Of a DNA stretch of 64,000 nt, positions 51,995 through 60,734 are shown in pieces. The stretch covers positions 210,156 through 274,155 of the forward strand of contig NZ_JACHIO010000008.1 in NCBI RefSeq assembly GCF_014203225.1, given 5' to 3'. The notes beneath the pieces are model-generated. The model had not been told where the DNA came from, ran no database searches, and saw only the letters and a program-made list of their open reading frames with translations. Source of the stretch: Granulicella mallensis. Lineage in GTDB: Bacteria; Acidobacteriota; Terriglobia; Terriglobales; Acidobacteriaceae. Every line of letters begins with the position of its first letter. Positions within the stretch are counted from its first letter, which is position 1. Position numbers and translations under genes: made by a program.

Positions 51995-53413
51995 ATGCGC
52001 TCCACCGACATCCGCCGCGAACTGCCGCTGCTCCTGAAGCTGGCTCTGCCCCTGATCGTGGGCGAGCTGGGTTGGGTGGCGATGTCGCTGGTCGATACGA
52101 TCATGGTGGGACGGCTGCCGCACTCGGCCATTGCGATGTCCGCCGGTGCGCTGGCGCAGGTGCTCTTCAATACGCTGGTGTTCGGCATCGGCGGCATTCT
52201 GCTGGCGCTGGACACGCTGATCTCACAGGCCTTCGGGGCCAAGGAGATGCAGCAGGCCAATCGCTGGCTGCTGCACGGTCTCGTGATGGCCGTCCTCCTC
52301 AGTGGTGTGCTGATGACATTGTTCGCCGCGGGTCCGACGCTGCTGATGTATATGCCGGTCGACCGCGCCGTGCTGGCGCAAGCTGTCCCCGCGATGTGGG
52401 GATTGAACTACGGCACGCTGCCGCTGCTGCTCTACTTCACGCTGCGGCGTTATCTGCAGGCCATGCATCATGGCCGCCCGATTGCCTTCGCGCTCATCTC
52501 CGCCAACCTGGTGAACATTGCCGGAGACTGGCTGATGATGTTTGGACATCGCTGGCAGATTCTCGGACACACGATTGCGATTCCCGCCTTCGGCGTTGAG
52601 GGCTCGGCATGGTCCACCAGTTTTGCGCGGCTGTATCTCATGGCGGTGCTGCTCTTCGCGGTGCTGTGGGCCGACCAGCAGGGTGACTATGGCCTCCGCA
52701 CCGTCTCGCGGAGGATCGAGGTTCAGCATCTGCGCAAGCTGTTTGTGCTGGGAGCCCCGGCAGGCGCTTCCCTGCTGATCGAGATCGCGATCTTCGCGCT
52801 CGTCACCTCGCTCGTCGCGACGATGGGGCCGCTGGCGCTGGCGGGACACGAGGTTGCGTTGCAGTGCGCCAGCACCACGTTCATGGTGCCTCTCGCGATC
52901 TCCTCGGCCACCGCAGTGCGCGTCGGCCATGCAGTCGGACGCATCCGCACCGGAGCCGCCACGATCGCGCAGGCTGCGCTCGCCGGCTGGTGCGGCATCG
53001 GGCTGGGCGCTGCCTTCATGCTGGTCGCAGCCGTTGTGTTTCTCACGATCCCGGCGGCGGTCGCGCGCCTCTTTACGCCGGATCAGGATGTCATCCATGC
53101 GGCTGTGCCGCTGTTGTTCGTAGCCGCAGGATTTCAATTCTTCGATGGCGTGCAAATCACCGCGACCGGCGCGCTGCGCGGCGCAGGCAATACGACCGCG
53201 CCGCTCTATACGCAGGTTCTCTGCTACTGGGCGATCGGCATGCCGCTCGGAGTGCTGCTGGCGTTTCGCGCCCATCTCGGCGCAGCCGGATTGTGGTGGG
53301 GATTGCTCATTGCGTTGACCGCTGCCGCGCTGATGCTGCTGGCGCTCTGGCATAGGACGACGAAGTCGCTGGCGCAGACGATGCGACGCCCGCAACAGGC
53401 GTCTGGGATGTGA
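51995..53413 (+). CDS. MATE-family efflux transporter
   Basis: 472 aa from ATG 51995. Two homologous six-helix halves. N-half signature: ALPLIVGELGWVAMSLVDTIMVGRL, then LDTLISQAFGAKEMQQANRW; C-half: FFDGVQITATGALRGAGNTTAPLY. Of the NorM/DinF-like group that exports cationic drugs using Na+ or H+. No regulator is adjacent. It begins 95 nt after the GIY-YIG element. Confidence 0.92.
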   Translation: MRSTDIRRELPLLLKLALPLIVGELGWVAMSLVDTIMVGRLPHSAIAMSAGALAQVLFNTLVFGIGGILLALDTLISQAFGAKEMQQANRWLLHGLVMAVLLSGVLMTLFAAGPTLLMYMPVDRAVLAQAVPAMWGLNYGTLPLLLYFTLRRYLQAMHHGRPIAFALISANLVNIAGDWLMMFGHRWQILGHTIAIPAFGVEGSAWSTSFARLYLMAVLLFAVLWADQQGDYGLRTVSRRIEVQHLRKLFVLGAPAGASLLIEIAIFALVTSLVATMGPLALAGHEVALQCASTTFMVPLAISSATAVRVGHAVGRIRTGAATIAQAALAGWCGIGLGAAFMLVAAVVFLTIPAAVARLFTPDQDVIHAAVPLLFVAAGFQFFDGVQITATGALRGAGNTTAPLYTQVLCYWAIGMPLGVLLAFRAHLGAAGLWWGLLIALTAAALMLLALWHRTTKSLAQTMRRPQQASGM

Positions 53414-53759
53414 GGGGTTTCCGCGACTTCCCGCCAGCTTATCGAGGAACGGCACAAAGAGAATCTGTTTTTCGTCGTCATCCTGAAGCGAGGCTGAAGG
53501 CCCCCCGCATTGGGTACCACCTTGTATGTTGCAACTCAAGGCGTAACGATGGAGTTGCGCTGCGGCGGAGAGGCCGTACCCACCTGAGGCCGGGAGCAAT
53601 CCTGAGCCTGTCGCAGAGAACGGCCGCCGTCCCTCTCTCATTACGCCGTGGAGAATGGGAGGCATAAAGCCTGCATGTTCAAGGTCGGCGATAAGAGCGA
53701 GTCCGGAACTGCGGACAGGGACGGAAGCCGAGGCCGTATCTGAACGCCGGAGGCCATTC
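53414..53759. other. Probable IS110 left end / bridge-RNA region remnant
   Basis: From about 53530 to 53759 this non-coding stretch has many short stems (e.g. GCGAGTCCGGAACTGCGGAC at 53696-53715) and directly precedes an IS110 transposase start. In IS110 elements this end encodes the structured bridge RNA that guides target choice. Assignment is from position; no RNA motif was verified. The first ~100 bp (53414-53530) carries a GTCATCCTGA half-arm (about 53478). Confidence 0.4.
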
Positions 53760-53978
53760 ATGAGCAAGCGATCCATACAGTTGCAGGAGACAATGTACTG
53801 TGGCATTGATGTCAGTGCCAAAAGTCTCACCGTAGCGATTCAACGCGTGGGCCAGCCCGTAGAACAAGAGAGCTTCGCTAACAATCCAATTGGTCACAAA
53901 GCTCTCATCGTCTGGCTACAAATCTGGATAGAACCATGTGCTACGGGACAAGGCCACCGTACGAAATCATCGGAATAA
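53760..53978 (+). pseudogene. Truncated IS110-family transposase
   Basis: 72 aa from ATG 53760 (GGAGG at 53749-53753). The start YCGIDVSAKSLTVAI with the first Asp of the DEDD RuvC-like site and SFANNPIGHKALIVWL match the N-terminus of IS110 transposases (normally ~320-400 aa). After about residue 50 the match is lost, and the frame ends in RTKSSE. The serine-recombinase-like C-terminal domain is missing. The FG-GAP gene follows 69 nt later, so the 3' part was deleted. Confidence 0.75.
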
Positions 53979-54047
53979 ATCTGCCGGGACTCAGTTTAAG
54001 AAGGTAGAGCCAATATCTGTCTCTATCTGAGTCTCGGAGATTCGACT

Positions 54048-56672
54048 ATGCATTTCCAGCGAAAATCGATTGGGGACCGGGAATTTCCGGTTTCATTGCG
54101 CTCATCCGTCTGTTTCGTCACGGCTGCCTGTCTGGCTATGTGTGTGGGCCTCCAGCAGGCCTGGGCCGCGGCGCCAACGACCACTGCTCTAGCGGTGACA
54201 TCCGCCGGGGGCGTGGTCACGACGGTGACATCTGGCAGCGTGGTCACGCTGACTGCAACCGTGACGGCCGGCGGCACGGCCGTCACGCCGGGCCAGGTCA
54301 ACTTTTGCGATGCGGCGGCGAAATATTGCACGGACATCCACATCCTGGGCACGGCGCAGTTAACCGGCGCGGGGACGGCGACGCTGAGGTTCCGTCCCGG
54401 AATTGGCAGCCACAGCTACAAGGCGGTGTTCGCCGGAACCAATAATGCCGCCGCGAGCGCATCGGCTGCGGCGGCGCTGACGGTGACAGCAATCGCGGGA
54501 ATACAGCCCTCGACGACGAGCATCGCATTCAGTGGTTCTCAGGGAACTTACACGCTCACGGCAAACGTCTCCGGCAACGCCGGCGTTGTGCCGACGGGCT
54601 CGGTACCATTTGTGGATACGAGCAATGCGAATGCGGTGCTGGGAACGGCGCCTCTGACACCGGGTACTGGCGCACTGTTCTTATCCTCGTCGATATTCTT
54701 TGAGCAACCTAGGCAGCTTGTGACGGGTGATTTCAATGGCGACGGGATTGTCGATCTGCTCGCTACCGTCAATGGAGGGAACTCTGTACAGATTCTGTTG
54801 GGCTATGGGGATGGAACATTCAGGGACGGTGAGAGTTTTTCCGCTCAACTGAACGGTATTGTAGTGGGAGACTTTAACGGAGACGGCAAACTGGACCTGG
54901 CAATGGCGTCCAGTGGCACGGTAACCATCTTTCCAGGAAACGGCGATGGAACCTTCACGGGCGGATACCAGTCGCCGCCAATGCAGAGTCTCGCTTTAGT
55001 TGCGGCGGGCGACTTCAATGGAGATGGCAATCAGGATCTGCTGGTGGAGTCCGGTTCCTCCAATCCCAATCCCACTCTCGCAGTGCTGTTGGGCAATGGA
55101 GACGGAACATTCAAGATGGGCGCTACCATGCCGACGGCCCCTGGTCCCGTGGCAGTGGGCGACTTCAACGGAGATGGCAAGCTGGATCTGGCTGTGGGCA
55201 ACCAGCAAGGCGATTCGGTGAGTATCTTGCTGGGCAATGGGGATGAGACATTCACCGTGGGAGCCACGGTACCCACAGGCGCCACCGCCGGTGTGATCGC
55301 GGTTGCAGACTTCAACGCAGACGGCAAGACGGACCTAGCCGTGGCAGCCAATGGGACCGTGACGATCCTGCTGGGCAATGGGGATGGAACGTTTACCACC
55401 GCGGGTCCGGCGACGGGCTACTCCGGCACAACTGTGGTCGTGGGGGACTTCAATGGAGACGGCATAGTCGACCTAGGAGTGGCAGGCAAGGGCGATTGCG
55501 TCCTGCTGGGCAATGGAGATGGGATCTTTACGGCTGTGATCAGCAACCAGGAAGTAACCGACAACGGGTCGATTGCGGTGGCAGACTTTAATGGCGACGG
55601 CGCATCGGATATGGCTGGCGCGATCCTCAACGAGGACGACGAAGGGATTTCAGTGTTGCTTTCGCAGCCAAAGTTTGCGACGGCTACGGTGAACAATGTC
55701 ACGCTTCTTGCCACTGGCATTAATGCGTCGTTTCAAGAGATCGACGCAAGCTACGCCGGCGACGCCACCTATAGTGGCAGCGTTTCCCCGCTCCTTGAAT
55801 TACTGTCGCAGACTGCATTCACTATCGGCGCTACGACCTTGCCTCCGATTGGCGTCGGTGCGAGCGCCACCTCGACGGTCACGGTTACGCCCGCGATCAA
55901 TCTTACTGGGCTTGTGACGCTCAACTGTAGTATCAGTTTCCAGTTCATGGGGATATCCCCGCCAACATGTTCGATTCCGCAGTCTGTCATGCTCTCTGGA
56001 ACGGCGGCTGCGAGTGCGACTGCCACGGTTTCCACGCTCCCCGCAACAACCCCGGGAGCGTACCAGATGATCGTGCAAGGCACCCCCGATGGCGGGGGTA
56101 TTGTCGTCACTTCGGCCACCTCATTTACCGTCGTCGCACCAAGCTTTGCGCTGAGCAACACCGCTATCCCCATCGCCGCGCCTGGGGCTAGCGGCACTTC
56201 GACCGTTACGATCACTCCGAGCAACGGCTTTACCGGGACCGTTGTCCTTACCTGCGCTGTGACGGGGATTCCGGTGGGTGCGACCGACGTGCCAACCTGC
56301 TCGGTCACCGCTCCGGCGGCAATCTCGGGGACGACGCCTGTGACGGCGACACTCACCATCGGCACCACGGCCATGTCCAGCGCCGCAGTCCACGACCCGC
56401 TGCGCCGGACCCTCAGCGTCGGCGGAGGCGTGGTCATGGCGGCGCTGTTCTTCTTCGGAATGCCCGTACGGCGGCGGAGGTTGAAGACGCTACTGGGTCT
56501 GCTGCTGTTCGCGGCCGTCGCTGGTGCAGGCATCGGTTGCAGCAGCGTGGCGAACAACACGCCCACGACGCCTGCCAACCCAGGCACCACCCCGGGAACC
56601 TATACCGTCACAGTGACGGGAACCAGTGGCGCAACAACGGCAAATACCGCAGTCAGTGTCACCGTTAATTGA
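54048..56672 (+). CDS. Secreted FG-GAP/Ig-like repeat protein
   Basis: 874 aa from ATG 54048 (GGAG at 54036-54039). Signal peptide ending AWAAA (about residue 41). Residues ~42-215 are Ig-like (Big_3-type) repeats rich in Thr/Val/Ala. Residues ~225-545 hold seven FG-GAP/VCBS units with the calcium-binding core DFNGDG (e.g. GDFNGDGKLDLA). Residues 590-760 are two more Ig-like repeats. Then come a Arg-rich RRRR, a membrane helix (LLGLLLFAAVAGAGIGCSS) and a ~35-residue Thr-rich tail. A surface or extracellular adhesion/repeat protein is likely; no enzyme motif. Confidence 0.85.
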   Translation: MHFQRKSIGDREFPVSLRSSVCFVTAACLAMCVGLQQAWAAAPTTTALAVTSAGGVVTTVTSGSVVTLTATVTAGGTAVTPGQVNFCDAAAKYCTDIHILGTAQLTGAGTATLRFRPGIGSHSYKAVFAGTNNAAASASAAAALTVTAIAGIQPSTTSIAFSGSQGTYTLTANVSGNAGVVPTGSVPFVDTSNANAVLGTAPLTPGTGALFLSSSIFFEQPRQLVTGDFNGDGIVDLLATVNGGNSVQILLGYGDGTFRDGESFSAQLNGIVVGDFNGDGKLDLAMASSGTVTIFPGNGDGTFTGGYQSPPMQSLALVAAGDFNGDGNQDLLVESGSSNPNPTLAVLLGNGDGTFKMGATMPTAPGPVAVGDFNGDGKLDLAVGNQQGDSVSILLGNGDETFTVGATVPTGATAGVIAVADFNADGKTDLAVAANGTVTILLGNGDGTFTTAGPATGYSGTTVVVGDFNGDGIVDLGVAGKGDCVLLGNGDGIFTAVISNQEVTDNGSIAVADFNGDGASDMAGAILNEDDEGISVLLSQPKFATATVNNVTLLATGINASFQEIDASYAGDATYSGSVSPLLELLSQTAFTIGATTLPPIGVGASATSTVTVTPAINLTGLVTLNCSISFQFMGISPPTCSIPQSVMLSGTAAASATATVSTLPATTPGAYQMIVQGTPDGGGIVVTSATSFTVVAPSFALSNTAIPIAAPGASGTSTVTITPSNGFTGTVVLTCAVTGIPVGATDVPTCSVTAPAAISGTTPVTATLTIGTTAMSSAAVHDPLRRTLSVGGGVVMAALFFFGMPVRRRRLKTLLGLLLFAAVAGAGIGCSSVANNTPTTPANPGTTPGTYTVTVTGTSGATTANTAVSVTVN

Positions 56673-57231
56673 GCCGAACCGGTCTGTAGTCCAGCTTGAG
56701 ACAGAAATCCTGGCGCCAGCCGCAGATCAACAGATATTTGATTGCGTTGCGCCAGGGCTTTCGTCTTCAAACCGCAGACGCAAGGAGCAATCCAGGCAGA
56801 TCGTTCGGAACTCGTCCAAGAGTCCCCGATTGAGGCCGCAAACTCGCTCGGGTGAGCAAGCATCCGGTCCCATTCGAAAACCGCTACAACCGATTTACTC
56901 GGATGTAGCGTCGGCAAGCCGGACGTAATCTGCGTCTCAAATCTCAATTGCCGCAAAATCGCCGAGTCACTCATTGAGCCGCGATCTGCAAGCGGAAATT
57001 GCTTTCTGCCAGGGAAGTTCCTTGGCTGAGATCAGCGATTCGTCTGCTTTCATGATCTCTCTGTGCTCCCTCTGGAAAGAAAAATATCCCCTCTGGACAC
57101 CCCTAAAGAGAAAAGAAAAGCCTAGACAAGCGAGAGAGAATCTCTGCGGTCCGTCGCCACACCAAAATACGGGGGCCTTCGCCTACGGCTCAGGATGACG
57201 ACGAAAAACAAACAACGACCGAACTGAGCTT
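56673..57231. other. Intergenic region, no gene supported
   Basis: ~560 bp between the FG-GAP gene and the converging gene at 57232. A minus-strand frame (56600-56974) is open but overlaps the end of the FG-GAP gene. A half-arm ending GGCTCAGGATGACGACG lies at about 57188-57204. Nothing else recognised. Confidence 0.45.
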
Positions 57232-57936
57232 TTACTCGGACAAAGCTGCGAACCGTCGTTCAATCAGGGCCGTTGCCTCTTCGAGCTTCGATTGCCGCAC
57301 TTCGATGGCAACCGTTTCTTCGTCAGGAAGCTCGTTGGTTTCATCGCGTCCATCGCGCCAGAGATACGAGATCCCCGCCTCGCCAAGGACCTGCGCCACA
57401 ATCAGCGCCTCTTTCAAATCGAACATCGCCAGAAACGTAAGACCCTCAACCGGATTGAGCGGACCGCCGGACTCGCCGCCTTCCTCGTGTGACGGAAATA
57501 GCCCCAGCTTTTCATGAAGAACGGAAGCAGCCTTTCCCGCCATCTTTCGATGGACTACCAGCGCCAGGTCAAGACCCGAAGGATGGATCGGTCTTTCAGG
57601 ATCGACTACATGCCAATCCACGATGCGATGGTCGACTTCGGCAGCCTCCATATGGCGCATCGCCTCCCGCGCCTGGAAGGCATCGTGGAACAGGTAGGCG
57701 ACGGTCTCGCCCTCACTGAGAACGTCAGCTCGTAAATCCAGATTCGGAGCAGCGGAAGCCACCTGCTTATCGTTCGCGGTCGGCTGCGCAAGCCCGCGAT
57801 CTTTCATCACCTGGGCCAGTGCGTCCTGCGCAACCTGCGTGAGGTCTTGCCGCTCCTGATGCAGCTCCAGCAGGTCTTCATCACTCTGTTCCGCGTAGAT
57901 TTCGCGGAGCCGTTTTCCTTCGTTATCCATTTCCAT
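57232..57936 (-). CDS. Hypothetical protein with two DUF2007-like signalling domains
   Basis: 234 aa from ATG 57936 (ATG 57930 possible). Residues 1-50 are a helical, acidic domain (SDEDLLELHQERQDLTQVAQDAL). Two related alpha/beta units follow, about 80-135 (GETVAYLFHDAFQAREAMRHMEAAEVDHRI) and 165-230 (LTFLAMFDLKEALIVAQVLGEAGISYLWRD). Each has the 'values - deletion of gaps - ligand' fold of DUF2007-type proteins, whose role is unknown (possible GlnB-like trimer). No signal peptide; cytosolic. Assignment of domain by pattern only. Confidence 0.65.
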   Translation of the reverse strand: MEMDNEGKRLREIYAEQSDEDLLELHQERQDLTQVAQDALAQVMKDRGLAQPTANDKQVASAAPNLDLRADVLSEGETVAYLFHDAFQAREAMRHMEAAEVDHRIVDWHVVDPERPIHPSGLDLALVVHRKMAGKAASVLHEKLGLFPSHEEGGESGGPLNPVEGLTFLAMFDLKEALIVAQVLGEAGISYLWRDGRDETNELPDEETVAIEVRQSKLEEATALIERRFAALSE

Positions 57937-58330
57937 TTGAGCAAAAGCGTATCACTATCGAGAGGGGTGTTGCATGCAGAAGTGGCATAGGGCATATCAT
58001 CCAACTTCGAGATCGAACGGAGCAAACAGTTTGCTGCGGCACTGTTTCTTTAAGGGCATGGCTTCACAGGGATGTATCCGTCGCGAGAGGTAACTGGTTT
58101 CGCCATGACCAAAGAAGGCAATTCAGTCGTTGCGGCTCCGCCTTCACTCCCGCCTTCGGCAGAAAGGTACGGCCTTTGGCCTGCTACTTACGGCATGGCT
58201 GAAGCCATGCCCTTAACGAAACCGTGCCACCACAACCTGTTTGCCCAGTTCAAATTCATCCCACGAGCAATTTGATGACAATTTTGTGGTGGGTTTGTGG
58301 TGAGTCTGTGATGGCCGCAGCTTTCGCGGC
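57937..58330. other. Repeat-bearing intergenic region
   Basis: Contains the palindromic composite at 58050-58216. The part 58217-58330 adds no further feature, and 57937-58049 holds the promoter of the gene at 57232-57936. Confidence 0.5.
58050..58216. repeat. Composite inverted-repeat element (CTCTGCCGAAGGC family), copy 3
   Basis: Perfect 17-bp outer arms TTAAGGGCATGGCTTCA (58050-58066) and TGAAGCCATGCCCTTAA (58200-58216) enclose one copy of the block AATTCAGTCGTTGCGGC...CCGCCTTCGGCAGA (about 58110-58165). A simpler form of the two-block composites at 6924 and 37967. Confidence 0.65.
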
Positions 58331-58717
58331 TTACTCTTCCGGCACGTTCTGCTGGAAGATTCCTGCGAAGGCCGAGCGGACGCTCCACGCCGTCACCAGC
58401 CAGAGCACGGTCACAAGAAGCGGCAGCGGAAGGCCTGCCGGGTTCATGCTGATATGGAACAGGAGGATGTTGACGATCACCGGACCCAGCAGGGTAAGAG
58501 CCAACGGCACGAAGCGATTGATCAACAGCAGCACTCCAGGGATCAATTGCAGCAGGAAGACGGCGACCAGGTAGTGAGAGACAAACATCGCTCCCAGAAA
58601 CTGCGCGGCAGTCCCCGTAGGAGGAGGCATTGGAATAAAGTGCAGAAACCCATTGAGCCCAAAGACCACGAAGACCAGGCCGAGCAGAAGACGTACGATT
58701 AAATTGACGATTTTCAT
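58331..58717 (-). CDS. DoxX-family membrane protein
   Basis: 128 aa from ATG 58717 (AAAGGG 6-7 nt upstream; GTG 58720 is one codon earlier). Four hydrophobic segments (residues about 3-25, 45-65, 70-90, 98-118) and FGLNGFLHFIPMP in the first loop are typical of DoxX/YphA proteins. Members act with quinol oxidation or thiosulphate/redox stress in some species; here role unknown. It lies next to, and on the same strand as, the azoreductase gene (146 nt apart), so co-expression is possible. Confidence 0.8.
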   Translation of the reverse strand: MKIVNLIVRLLLGLVFVVFGLNGFLHFIPMPPPTGTAAQFLGAMFVSHYLVAVFLLQLIPGVLLLINRFVPLALTLLGPVIVNILLFHISMNPAGLPLPLLVTVLWLVTAWSVRSAFAGIFQQNVPEE

Positions 58718-58863
58718 CACGAACCCTTTCAGAATGGAGTTGGTCGCAGAAGCAGTTCTGAAGCTATTTGGGGTCTATTTATACGCCGAAAACCGGGACT
58801 CCCGCGCCGATTTCTTCAGAAAAAGCGACGCGGGTACCGGAATAGAGAAACAGCGGAACAGGC

Positions 58864-59490
58864 TTAGTTGACCGCGAACCTGGCGCGGATCGCCTCGACG
58901 TGGGGCAGCAGGAAGGCCTCACGGTCGGCTCCGTAGTTCAGGGAAGCAGCGCCACCTGCGGTCTGGAAGCTGGTGTCCGTAACCCCGAGGAAGCCGAAGA
59001 CGGTACGCAGATAAGGCTCTACGAAGTTGAAGGACTCCATCGCCGAACCCGCGCCATAGACGCCGCCGGTTGCGAGAAGGAAATGAGCCTTCTTGCCCTG
59101 GAGCAGGCCCTTGGGGGCACCGTCGATATAAGCAAAGGTCTCGCCAGCGCGAGCGATCAGGTCGATCCACTGCTTGAGAACGCTGGGAACACCGAAGTTG
59201 TGCATCGGAGCGCCAATGGCGTACTCGTCGGCCTCTTTGATTTCGGCAACCAGGCTGTCGGAGAGGACGAGCAGCTGGTTCTGCTCCGGGGTGCGTGACT
59301 CTTTCGGCGTAAAGAACGCGCCGATCAAAGGCGCAGTAAGAGAGGTGAGGCCGCTGGTCGTGAGGTCGCGGGTGATGACCTTGCCTTCCGGGTTTGCCTT
59401 CTTCCAGTTCTTGACGAACTCGCTGGTGAGGTGGCGGGAAACGGAGGCTTCGCCAAGTGGGCTGGCGTCGAGATGGAGTAAAGTAGGCAT
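58864..59490 (-). CDS. azoR: FMN-dependent NADH-azoreductase / quinone reductase
   Basis: 208 aa from ATG 59490 (AAGGAG 11 nt upstream). Flavodoxin-like fold of the AzoR family: N-terminal LLHLDASPLGEASVSRHL (FMN-phosphate loop), AIGAPMHNFGVPSVLKQWIDLIARAGETF (FMN/active-site segment), FLLATGGVYGAGSAMESFNFVEPYL and FGFLGVTDTSF. It reduces azo dyes and quinones by two electrons with NADH and protects against quinone stress. Divergent from a TetR gene across a perfect palindromic operator; a longer open frame upstream runs through that operator and is rejected. Confidence 0.94.
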   Translation of the reverse strand: MPTLLHLDASPLGEASVSRHLTSEFVKNWKKANPEGKVITRDLTTSGLTSLTAPLIGAFFTPKESRTPEQNQLLVLSDSLVAEIKEADEYAIGAPMHNFGVPSVLKQWIDLIARAGETFAYIDGAPKGLLQGKKAHFLLATGGVYGAGSAMESFNFVEPYLRTVFGFLGVTDTSFQTAGGAASLNYGADREAFLLPHVEAIRARFAVN

Positions 59491-59526
59491 TCGGGTAAAT
59501 CTCCTTTGCAACAATAGATGCTTAAG

Positions 59527-59563
59527 CAACATCTGTTGACTTATAAATACACAACAGATGTTG
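59527..59563. promoter_or_regulatory. Perfect inverted repeat: candidate operator of the azoR/TetR pair
   Basis: CAACATCTGTTG (59527-59538) and CAACAGATGTTG (59552-59563): perfect 12-bp inverted arms with a 13-bp AT-rich spacer, in the 109-bp gap between divergent azoR and TetR genes. It lies 36 nt before the TetR start and 37 nt before azoR. Extra CAACA half-sites occur nearby (59510 and 59570 area). Confidence 0.7.
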
Positions 59564-59599
59564 TTTTTGCAACAAAAACTGTAAAGTAGAAGAAGGCCT

Positions 59600-60172
59600 A
59601 TGGCAGAATCTGCTTGCGAAGCTATTGATCCTCGCGTCAAACGCACCCGCGATCTGCTGCAGCAGGCGTTAGGAAAGCTGTTGGAGTCTACGGAGTTCGA
59701 AAAGATCTCCGTGCAGGACATCACCGATGAGGCCACGGTGAACCGGGCGACCTTCTATGCGCACTACCCCGATAAGTTTGCACTCTTCGAGTGCATGGTT
59801 GCCAGCAAATTCAACCAACTTTTAGAAGACCGCGGCGTCACGTTTAACGGAACCTGCGCGTCCGCCCTGCACCACATCGCGCTGGGCGTCTGCGACTATC
59901 TGGCCCAGACGCCCGGCGTAGAGTGCGAACGCCAGCGGCAGATGGAGCCGCATTTGGAGTCCGCCGTGATTACCGTGGTGGGGAAGATGATTCTCGATGG
60001 TGTGAGACAGCACCCGCCCCCCTCGGGCGACTCGCCGGAGGTAATCGCCTCCATCGTAAGCTGGGCGATCTTTGGCGCTGCGAAGGAGTGGGTAAGGACT
60101 CCGGACCGGGTTCCTTCCGAGCAGATCGCCGCGACGGTGGTGAGGCTGATTGGGCCGGTGCTCGGAACGTAG
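59600..60172 (+). CDS. TetR/AcrR-family transcriptional regulator
   Basis: 190 aa from ATG 59600 (AAGAAGG upstream). The DNA-binding domain is residues 12-60: PRVKRTRDLLQQALGKLLES, then ISVQDITDEATVNRATFYAHYPDKFALFE. The C-terminal part is a helical ligand domain with several Cys (ACEAI near the N-terminus, TCASAL, GVCDY, VECER), which could sense quinones or oxidants by thiol chemistry; inferred. Most likely represses the divergent azoR and itself. Confidence 0.92.
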   Translation: MAESACEAIDPRVKRTRDLLQQALGKLLESTEFEKISVQDITDEATVNRATFYAHYPDKFALFECMVASKFNQLLEDRGVTFNGTCASALHHIALGVCDYLAQTPGVECERQRQMEPHLESAVITVVGKMILDGVRQHPPPSGDSPEVIASIVSWAIFGAAKEWVRTPDRVPSEQIAATVVRLIGPVLGT

Positions 60173-60328
60173 AACGAACGACTTCTCAAAGTTGAGAGGG
60201 TAAAAGTAGAAAATCAGCCCTGAACTGAGCCTCTATCGGACTTTTTTGGGTTGTTATATTTTGCCTTCCCTCGGCCACATTGTTATTGCAATCCCCACTT
60301 TGACATCATGCAATGTGTGAGGTGAAAT

Positions 60329-60568
60329 ATGGCAGCGATCACCGTTCGCAATCTATCTGAAGCAACCTATTGCGCTCTCAAGCAGCGTGCAGCCTTACAT
60401 GGGATCAGTACAGAAGCCGAGATCAGAGCCATTCTGGCAGAGGCTGTGCGGCCCAAAACCAAGGTCATGATTGGGACAGAATTAGCCGCCTTTGGACAGA
60501 ACTTTGACAGGCTCCGCCTCGATCTTGCGCGTGACCAAACGCCAACGGAACCGGCAGCGTTTGGGTGA
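60329..60568 (+). CDS. FitA-like ribbon-helix-helix antitoxin, apparently orphan
   Basis: 79 aa from ATG 60329 (GAGGTG 5 nt upstream). N-terminal Arc/MetJ-type ribbon-helix-helix: AAITVRNLSEATYCALKQRAALHGIS followed by TEAEIRAILAEAVRP, the standard FitA/StbC pattern; the C-terminal part would bind the toxin. Normally a VapC/FitB PIN-domain toxin gene overlaps its 3' end. Here GTGATTCTT overlaps the stop at 60565, the usual toxin start (M-I-L), but the frame soon loses any PIN-like sequence and stops. The toxin therefore seems lost. Confidence 0.82.
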   Translation: MAAITVRNLSEATYCALKQRAALHGISTEAEIRAILAEAVRPKTKVMIGTELAAFGQNFDRLRLDLARDQTPTEPAAFG

Positions 60569-60734
60569 TTCTTTGCCTTTGTGTACCAACTCCTCGGGAA
60601 GACTTAGGACGTGTCATCAAATGACATCTGAGATGAAGTTGGACTGTGCAAACAGCTTCATCCCAGTCCTGAACCCAGGGCTACGCTCTGGCTACTATCG
60701 CGTCGCCTCTTCGGGGCTCAGTCCCGTGCCTGTA

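Noticed and set aside
52223..53830. 535-codon minus-strand open frame over the MATE gene
   Set aside because: Arg/Gln/His-rich translation with no family pattern, and the plus strand encodes a clear MATE transporter. This is a typical high-GC antisense shadow.
56600..56974. 124-codon minus-strand frame after the FG-GAP gene
   Set aside because: It overlaps the coding end of the FG-GAP gene; no family pattern recognised. It could hide an old transposon fragment but is not supported.
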